This document shows, one piece after another, positions 30,092-34,693 of a stretch of DNA of 34,693 nucleotides. The position numbers and the translations under genes were made by a program. How positions within the stretch are numbered: position 1 is the stretch's first letter; every line of letters begins with the position of its first letter. The DNA is from Bacilli bacterium (lineage in GTDB: Bacteria > Bacillota_I > Bacilli_A > RF39 > UBA660), in the NCBI GenBank assembly GCA_007117415.1, contig SKGN01000068.1:1-34693 (forward strand). The letters run 5' to 3'. Below the pieces are notes generated by a model. It ran no database searches. It was not told where the DNA came from and saw nothing but the letters and a program-made list of their open reading frames with translations.

Positions 30092-31516
30092 CTACTCTTC
30101 TACAACATTAACTGTTCTAGTTTTTGTAGCAGTGTTACCTGCAAAGTCTGAAACTGTAAACGTAACCGTATAAGTTCCTATGGTGTTAGTATCAACTTCA
30201 CTATCATCAATAATAATATTAGCGGTTACATCCCCATCAACATCATCCGTTGCTGTCGCTCCCGGATCTGTATATTCACTTCCTTGAGTAACAGTGTATG
30301 GATTATCTCCTAAAAGAGTAATTACGGGTTTAGTTATATCAATAGGTGGACCAGTATAATTAATATCATCTTCGGTAAATCTTTGTTTAGTAAACCCAAA
30401 ATTAACTGCTATTCTTTTACCAATTGAGGCAAAATCATAATTATCAATATCTTGCCCTTCAAGATAAACATATATTCTAACTTTAGTAATACTATTTGGC
30501 GCTAAATTCATAAAAGCCGGACGATCAATTCCTTCTAAAAATTTCTTAGTATCTGTAAAAGTTGGAAATGCCACTAATAATTCATCAAGTCGATCATAAC
30601 CATTATACTCGGCGCCATCATAAACATCAACGTGATCAGCCGAAGATATGGGTGCCGCTACAACATATGTAGGATATGACTCGCCATCTAAGATGATTCC
30701 GCAAGGTCCCGCATAAGATCCAGGGTCAGTAACATCTAAACCTGTTCTAGATAAGCAAGAAGCCTCATAATATCTAATAGCATTCTCATTATGTGCCATG
30801 TCATTTGGCTCCCATATTTGAGCAGCTCTACAAATACCAGTTACTACTCCCTCTGTTACACAAGTAATAGCTGTAATCACTGCTGGATCAGTAGTGTTCC
30901 CACTAACACGTCCAATTTGACCAAATGCTACTCTAACAGAATTTTCAATACCAGTATCAGCAACACCACCTTCAGCTACAACCACTTCTGAATCAGTCGT
31001 TAAATATATTGCTTCTTCATCCAACTCATTTAATTCTTGAATATATTGCGTTCCTGAAATGTTTTTAATAAACAAATCAAATGCTACATAACCATCTTGT
31101 TCCGCTTCACCAGGACTATAATTATCAATACGACTTGATAAAAGTCTATAACCTCCCGGGGTAGCTGTCAAACTGGTTTTACCAAACAAAATCATTCTTG
31201 ATACAGCCGGATCCATTTCGGCTATAGTTGAAATAGGAATCAAACCTTCTCCGCCCCAACTATTTGTATGACCTATATATGAAACTTCATCCACCGTTTC
31301 TTTAGAAATACTTACTTCTGTATCCCATTTTACTCCATCTAAAGATAACAGTAAACTTTCGGTTGAGGCAATCTCAATATCAAAACTAGATACATGAACT
31401 GTTTGCATACCAATAAACCATGCATACGTTGATATGGACAACACAACAGCACTAAACAGGGAAATAATAATAAGATTTTTAGCCTGCATCATCCTTTTTT
31501 TTGTTTTTTTCATCAT
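30092..31516 (-). CDS. SipW-type exported surface protein with C-terminal Ig-like domain
   Basis: 474 aa. A basic n-region and helix end in SISTYAWFIGMQTVHVSSFDIEI, a SipW/TasA-type signal (small-x-W/F then a beta strand). The long central part is beta-rich with scattered Cys. The last ~85 residues, starting ITKPVITLLGDNPYTVTQG, are a clear DUF5011/bacterial Ig-like domain (YTDPGATATDDVDGDVT and IGTYTVTFTVSDFAGNTATKTRTVNV). No LPXTG, S-layer or membrane anchor is visible. Probably processed by the signal peptidase at 20056-21243. It has a consensus promoter and a 70-nt leader with an inverted repeat. Confidence 0.8.
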   Translation of the reverse strand: MMKKTKKRMMQAKNLIIISLFSAVVLSISTYAWFIGMQTVHVSSFDIEIASTESLLLSLDGVKWDTEVSISKETVDEVSYIGHTNSWGGEGLIPISTIAEMDPAVSRMILFGKTSLTATPGGYRLLSSRIDNYSPGEAEQDGYVAFDLFIKNISGTQYIQELNELDEEAIYLTTDSEVVVAEGGVADTGIENSVRVAFGQIGRVSGNTTDPAVITAITCVTEGVVTGICRAAQIWEPNDMAHNENAIRYYEASCLSRTGLDVTDPGSYAGPCGIILDGESYPTYVVAAPISSADHVDVYDGAEYNGYDRLDELLVAFPTFTDTKKFLEGIDRPAFMNLAPNSITKVRIYVYLEGQDIDNYDFASIGKRIAVNFGFTKQRFTEDDINYTGPPIDITKPVITLLGDNPYTVTQGSEYTDPGATATDDVDGDVTANIIIDDSEVDTNTIGTYTVTFTVSDFAGNTATKTRTVNVVEE

Positions 31517-31545
31517 GAATATTAATCTCCTTCTAAACTAACTTA

Positions 31546-31571
31546 ATATTTAAGCAAACGCTTATTAATAT
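31546..31571 (-). promoter_or_regulatory. leader inverted repeat of the surface protein gene
   Basis: ATATT-TAAGC-AAAC-GCTTA-TT-AATAT, about 10 bp with a 2-nt bulge, lies just downstream of the predicted transcription start. It could be an operator (the TAAGC..GCTTA core is faintly cre-like) or a leader hairpin. Confidence 0.4.
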
Positions 31572-31586
31572 CCTACTATACATTAA

Positions 31587-31614
31587 ATTGTAACACGAAT
31601 CGACAATTTGTCAA
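31587..31614 (-). promoter_or_regulatory. promoter of the surface protein gene
   Basis: Minus strand TTGACA (31614-31609) and TACAAT (31592-31587) with a 16-nt spacer, about 70 nt before the ATG. Confidence 0.8.
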
Positions 31615-31731
31615 TATAATTTATGCTATTTAGCGCTCTTTATAAATTAAAAGAGTAACTATGGAAGAGGTTATAATATTAGACTTGAAAAAAATTGATA
31701 AATCGTTTAAACTAAAAGAAAGGAGGTAAAT

Positions 31732-32175
31732 ATGGGAACAGAAGCAAAAAATTCAAAATCAAAATCAGGCATTAAACTAATCACATTTGCTCTAATCGGA
31801 TATATCTTTTGTTATTTTGGCTATTATCAATTTTTACTATTATTACTAGGGTATGTTGTTTTAGTAGAAAAAAATAATTGGCTAATATATCAATTAACAC
31901 AAGCCTTAATATTAAGATTAAGTTATGATGTTATTCGTAGTATTTGGAATTTTATTCATCAAAGTTTACACAAATTTTTTAATTATTTAGAAGTAAAATA
32001 CGAAACTATGAGTTCATTATCTTCATTTAATGATACCGTTATTGACCTTTTACTTTATGCTTTCCTTATCTTATTAATTATTGGCATTATAAGACTATTA
32101 ATAAGTAAAGAAGTTAAAATACCTTTTATTAGTAATTTAACTAAAAAAGCCGTAGAATTTGATCCGACGAAGTAG
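31732..32175 (+). CDS. unknown small membrane protein
   Basis: 147 aa, not recognised. A Lys/Ser-rich start (GTEAKNSKSKSG) is followed by two hydrophobic segments (about 15-45), an amphipathic middle (LSYDVIRSIWNFIHQSLHKFFNYLEV), one more helix near 107-123 and a short basic tail. GGAGG is 5 nt before ATG, and TATAAT at 31672-31677 may be its -10. It ends in a strong terminator and is monocistronic. It is divergent from the surface protein gene, which may be chance. Confidence 0.75.
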   Translation: MGTEAKNSKSKSGIKLITFALIGYIFCYFGYYQFLLLLLGYVVLVEKNNWLIYQLTQALILRLSYDVIRSIWNFIHQSLHKFFNYLEVKYETMSSLSSFNDTVIDLLLYAFLILLIIGIIRLLISKEVKIPFISNLTKKAVEFDPTK

Positions 32176-32185
32176 CAAATAAAAT

Positions 32186-32220
32186 AAAAAACCAATTTAT
32201 ACTATATAAATTGGTTTTTT
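32186..32220 (+). terminator. terminator of the 147-aa membrane protein gene
   Basis: AAAAAACCAATTTATA-CTA-TATAAATTGGTTTTTT, a perfect 16-bp stem with U-run, 11 nt after the stop. Confidence 0.95.
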
Positions 32221-32337
32221 ATTGCTCGCATAACTTTTCAAACTCTTTCATTATTTATTTGAAATCTTTACTCATATCTAATCTGTTATATTTAAACTTT
32301 AGTATTTACTTACAATATTTAGTGTCCTTTATAAAAT

Positions 32338-32598
32338 CTAAATATTTTTTATAACATTCTCAATGTCATCACTATTAAACCCTATTATAGTAATGTTATT
32401 TTTTCTAATCACTTCTTCTAGTCTCTCTTTTATATTATTTTTAGTTCCTATCAAAGCCTCTTCTAATTTATTTATTCCATCCTCTGGATACATAAAAAAA
32501 TCACCATATATTTTAATCGCTTTAATTTCATCATTTATCGCTTCATAATCAATTCTTAAAAGTTTTCCGTTAGGGGCCTTATAATCAATACTTTTCAT
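32338..32598 (-). CDS. lipoate-protein ligase accessory domain (separate subunit)
   Basis: 86 aa from ATG 32598, which overlaps the stop of the ligase gene by one nt (TAATG). YKAPNGKLLRIDYEA, IKIYGDFFMYPEDGINKLEEALIG and a late IIGFNSDDIENVIKNI follow the pattern of the LplA C-terminal accessory domain (K.p.GKLi.v......I....I.GDFF..P.... le..L.G). In most Bacillota this domain is fused to the catalytic domain; here it is a separate polypeptide, as in the archaeal LplA/LplB pair. It is needed for lipoate activation in known two-subunit ligases. Confidence 0.85.
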   Translation of the reverse strand: MKSIDYKAPNGKLLRIDYEAINDEIKAIKIYGDFFMYPEDGINKLEEALIGTKNNIKERLEEVIRKNNITIIGFNSDDIENVIKNI

Positions 32599-33356
32599 TA
32601 TCTGCAACAACTCCACTCTTCAGTAGAATACTTTTCTTTATATAGTTTTTGCGCTAATTCTTCTTCCTCTTTAGTCAAATTATCATAAATAAATGTAACC
32701 TTAAACACTTCTTCTAATCCTTGTTTCAAAACGTCTTCTAGCTCTTTTATACTAACTTCTTTTTCTGATTCTTTATTAATACAAGTAACTCTTTCAGCGG
32801 CTATTTTAATTATTTTATCTTTTAACTTTTCATCGGGAACCTTTAAAACCGAAAACATTTTTTCAATATTAACATCTATTAATATTGTCCCGTGTTGCAA
32901 TACTATCCCATTTTTTCTTGTTTGAGCATTACCTGATATTTTTTTGCCGTTTACTATAATATCGTTTATAGGTTTAAATTCGCCATTTAAATTTAACTTA
33001 CCTAACCCTCTGATAATGCCCGAACATATTTTTTCATATGATTTGATAATATCACTAGGAACATCACTATCTGATAATATTATTGAATACGTAATCTCTT
33101 TATCATGCAATACCGCTCCACCACCCGTATATCTTCTTACCACATCATAACCATATTCTTTTAATTTTTGCTTATCTACCTCTTTTTCTAAACTTTGAAA
33201 GAAACCAATCGAAACAGCTGCTGGTTTCCAAGTATAAAAACGTAATGTATTAACAACTTTATTCATAGATCTAGTCATCATTATAGCTTCATCAATTGCC
33301 ATTTGCATAGCAGCACAATCTTCCCTAATTTTTAAAATACGCCATTTTTTAATCAT
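32598..33356 (-). CDS. lplA: lipoate-protein ligase / octanoyltransferase catalytic subunit
   Basis: 252 aa of the biotin/lipoyl A/B protein ligase fold. Key elements: AIDEAIMM near residue 20, RFYTWKPAAVSIGFFQ, the lipoyl-binding VRRYTGGGAVLHDKEITYSI near residue 75, and the catalytic-Lys segment NDIIVNGKKISGNAQTRKNGIVLQHGTILID near 135-165. It could be a ligase with the accessory subunit encoded next, or a LipM-like octanoyltransferase. The C-terminus ends in CCR. The start overlaps lipA by 8 nt and is preceded by GGAG, so it is translationally coupled. Confidence 0.88.
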   Translation of the reverse strand: MIKKWRILKIREDCAAMQMAIDEAIMMTRSMNKVVNTLRFYTWKPAAVSIGFFQSLEKEVDKQKLKEYGYDVVRRYTGGGAVLHDKEITYSIILSDSDVPSDIIKSYEKICSGIIRGLGKLNLNGEFKPINDIIVNGKKISGNAQTRKNGIVLQHGTILIDVNIEKMFSVLKVPDEKLKDKIIKIAAERVTCINKESEKEVSIKELEDVLKQGLEEVFKVTFIYDNLTKEEEELAQKLYKEKYSTEEWSCCR

Positions 33357-34167
33357 TTAAACACTCCTTTGCTCTATAAGAACTTCTAACATTAGAGCCA
33401 GATACCACCTTTTCAAACCCTATTTCAAGGGCTTTATCTTTTAATAATTTAAATTCATCTTTAGTGTAATGTTTCATAACCTTATGTTTTTTTATATTAG
33501 GCTGTAAATATTGACCAATTGTCAGTATATCTACACCACTCTTTTTCAAATCCTTAAATGTTAGTAAAATTTCTGCTATCGTCTCCCCTAATCCAACCAT
33601 TAACCCGGTTTTTATTTTTATCCCTTTTTCATAATTGGCAACCAAGTTCAATAACTCTAAGGATCTATTATAATCACCTTTAGGTCTTAATTTAGGGAAA
33701 AGGCTCTTAACCACCTCTATATTATGATTTAACACATCTGGTTTAGCATCTAATATTTTTAGTAACGCTTCTTTATTTCCATTCAAATCAGAAATTAATA
33801 CCTCAATTTTTATTTCAGGATACCTAGATTTAATTTGCGTAATTATTCCGGCAATATAAGATGCTCCACCATCTTCTAAGTCATCTCTTGTTACCTGGGT
33901 TAAAACAACATACTTTAACTTTAATTCTTCTATCGCTAACAAAATATAATTAATGTCATTATTATAATTATCGTTAGGTATTCCTTGCTTAACATTACAA
34001 TAATGACAATCTCTAGTACAAATATCACCTAACAGTAAAAATGTTACCGTTTTTTTAGCAAAACAATAATAGCGATTAGGGCAATTACCCTCTAAACATA
34101 TTGTTTTTAACCCTAATTCTTTAACTCTAGATAATATTTTCAAATAATCCAATCGATTAAATTCCAT
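33349..34167 (-). CDS. lipA: lipoyl synthase
   Basis: 272 aa from ATG 34167. Both iron-sulfur sites are complete: auxiliary cluster C-x4-C-x5-C (Cys24, 29, 35 in CLEGNCPNRYYC) and the radical SAM C-x3-C-x2-C (Cys50, 54, 57 in CTRDCHYC). The C-terminal RSSYRA carries the Ser that ligates the auxiliary cluster. It inserts two sulfurs into octanoyl groups on carrier proteins. The protein is shorter than usual at the N-terminus. GGAGG (34191-34187) is 19 nt from this ATG; in-frame ATT 34182 (4 nt) or ATC 34179 (7 nt) could start it instead and add five or four residues. Confidence 0.93.
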   Translation of the reverse strand: MEFNRLDYLKILSRVKELGLKTICLEGNCPNRYYCFAKKTVTFLLLGDICTRDCHYCNVKQGIPNDNYNNDINYILLAIEELKLKYVVLTQVTRDDLEDGGASYIAGIITQIKSRYPEIKIEVLISDLNGNKEALLKILDAKPDVLNHNIEVVKSLFPKLRPKGDYNRSLELLNLVANYEKGIKIKTGLMVGLGETIAEILLTFKDLKKSGVDILTIGQYLQPNIKKHKVMKHYTKDEFKLLKDKALEIGFEKVVSGSNVRSSYRAKECLND

Positions 34168-34190
34168 TACTTTGGCGATAATTATCCCTC

Positions 34191-34693
34191 CTAGTTATTA
34201 CTAATTAAAATTTTTATTTTTTTATTAAGAATTGAGGCGGTTAATATTAAAGGATCAAATATAGGTGCTGAAGCAGGATTGTAACAAGTCTCTATATTAA
34301 CAAAATCAGCTATGCTCATTTTCTTTTGAATAGCTAAAGACATTAAATCTAATCGACCAACTACTTCCCTATGACCAATAATTTGACTCCCAATAATTTT
34401 TCCCCTATCATCACTTATAATTTTAATTGTTATTTTTTCTTCCTTACAATAATATTCAGCTCTAACTGTTACGGTATAACGAGCCGAAATAGTTTTTATA
34501 TTTAACTCCTTTGCTCTTTCTTCTATCAAACCCACTGTCCCAACATATACATTGTTTATTTTAGAAATAGTGTTGTTTAAAACGTTAGGGAATACCAACT
34601 TTTCTTGCAATATATTTTGAGCTATAACTTGAGCTTGTTTAACCGCTGTCGTCCCCAATTGACTTAATACTTTTTCATTTGTATTAAATTCAA
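34191..34693 (-). CDS. FAD/NAD(P)-dependent oxidoreductase, C-terminal part (cut by window edge)
   Basis: The track starts at an internal TTG (34658), but the frame is open to the window end, so the gene is partial. Visible are the end of the FAD/NAD domain (LGTTAVKQAQVIAQNI) and the dimerisation domain (YVGTVGLIEERAKEL; SARYTVTVRAEYY; KIIGSQIIGHREVVGRLDLMSLAIQ; NIETCYNPASAPIFDPL). The ETCY-P--AP-FDP end is that of CoA-disulfide reductase/NADH oxidase relatives; the His-Pro-Thr-Glu motif of lipoamide dehydrogenase is absent. It is 23 nt upstream of lipA and probably in the same operon, suggesting a thiol or persulfide redox link to lipoylation, which is inference. Confidence 0.8.
   Translation of the reverse strand, partial: EFNTNEKVLSQLGTTAVKQAQVIAQNILQEKLVFPNVLNNTISKINNVYVGTVGLIEERAKELNIKTISARYTVTVRAEYYCKEEKITIKIISDDRGKIIGSQIIGHREVVGRLDLMSLAIQKKMSIADFVNIETCYNPASAPIFDPLILTASILNKKIKILISNN

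Noticed and set aside
34191-34658. Lipoamide dehydrogenase C-terminus, suggested by the lipA neighbourhood.
   Set aside because: The active-site His-Pro-Thr-Glu motif is missing, and the ETCY..P..AP..DP ending fits CoA-disulfide reductase/NADH oxidase relatives better.

Overview
The window is AT-rich DNA (GC by eye roughly 28-30%) with strong GGAGG ribosome binding sites, TTGACA/TATAAT promoters and many perfect-stem U-run terminators. All long frames read in the standard code (TGG for Trp, TGA used as a stop). The gene content points to a low-GC monoderm Bacillota: LTA synthase, peptidoglycan deacetylase, SipW-type signal peptidase, MntABCD/MntR, YtaF, YjcZ-family miniproteins and an SspF-like spore protein gene. 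The last three groups suggest a spore-forming lineage, or one losing sporulation. I cannot name the species.

Layout. 1-200: left end of an IS3-type element next to tRNA-Gly(TCC). 334-2133: HAD phosphatase and a VanY-like carboxypeptidase. 2172-7393 (minus): operon of a membrane-anchored stalk-domain protein, a YibE/F membrane protein, an unknown membrane-anchored protein, and Tex. 7589-9538 (minus): a frameshifted gluzincin-type metalloprotease gene and an orphan type IV pilin-like gene with an AUA start. 9660-10107: relic of the same IS3-type element, tRNA-Gly(GCC) and tRNA-Cys. 10191-15220: manganese locus with uptake operon mntABCD, divergent mntR, and a tail-to-tail YtaF/MntP-type gene. 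15307-18177: RsgI-like protein, CIRCE-controlled Hsp20, and an FMN-binding glutamate synthase-like protein. 18242-22383 (minus): secretion module of two SipW/TasA-type exported proteins, a membrane-embedded signal peptidase and a DUF5305 protein, followed by a lipoprotein. 22477-25738: small hydrophilic protein, polysaccharide deacetylase, LTA synthase. 25797-26701: SspF-like gene interrupted by TGA and three YjcZ-type miniproteins. 26743-29915 (minus): TspO, a DUF2238-like protein, DUF362, a VCBS/FG-GAP protein, and a 38-aa Tyr/Arg-rich protein. 30092-32175: a large SipW-type surface protein and, divergently, an unknown membrane protein. 32338-34693 (minus): lipoylation operon of a CoADR/NOX-type oxidoreductase (cut by the window edge), LipA, a lipoate ligase catalytic subunit and a separate ligase accessory domain.

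Three things stand out. First, several genes have a strong Shine-Dalgarno sequence but AUA or AUU at the right distance instead of AUG. The pilin gene has no canonical start at all; lipA, mntA and the glutamate synthase-like gene show the same pattern. Second, two IS3-type left ends lie exactly 8 bp beyond the CCA of two different tRNA-Gly genes. Third, several genes carry a single disabling lesion (TGA in the SspF-like gene, an A6 frameshift in the metalloprotease, the pilin start codon), which means either active gene decay or sequence errors. The most system-like unit is the SipW signal peptidase/DUF5305/TasA-type module, with a probable third substrate encoded about 8 kb away.
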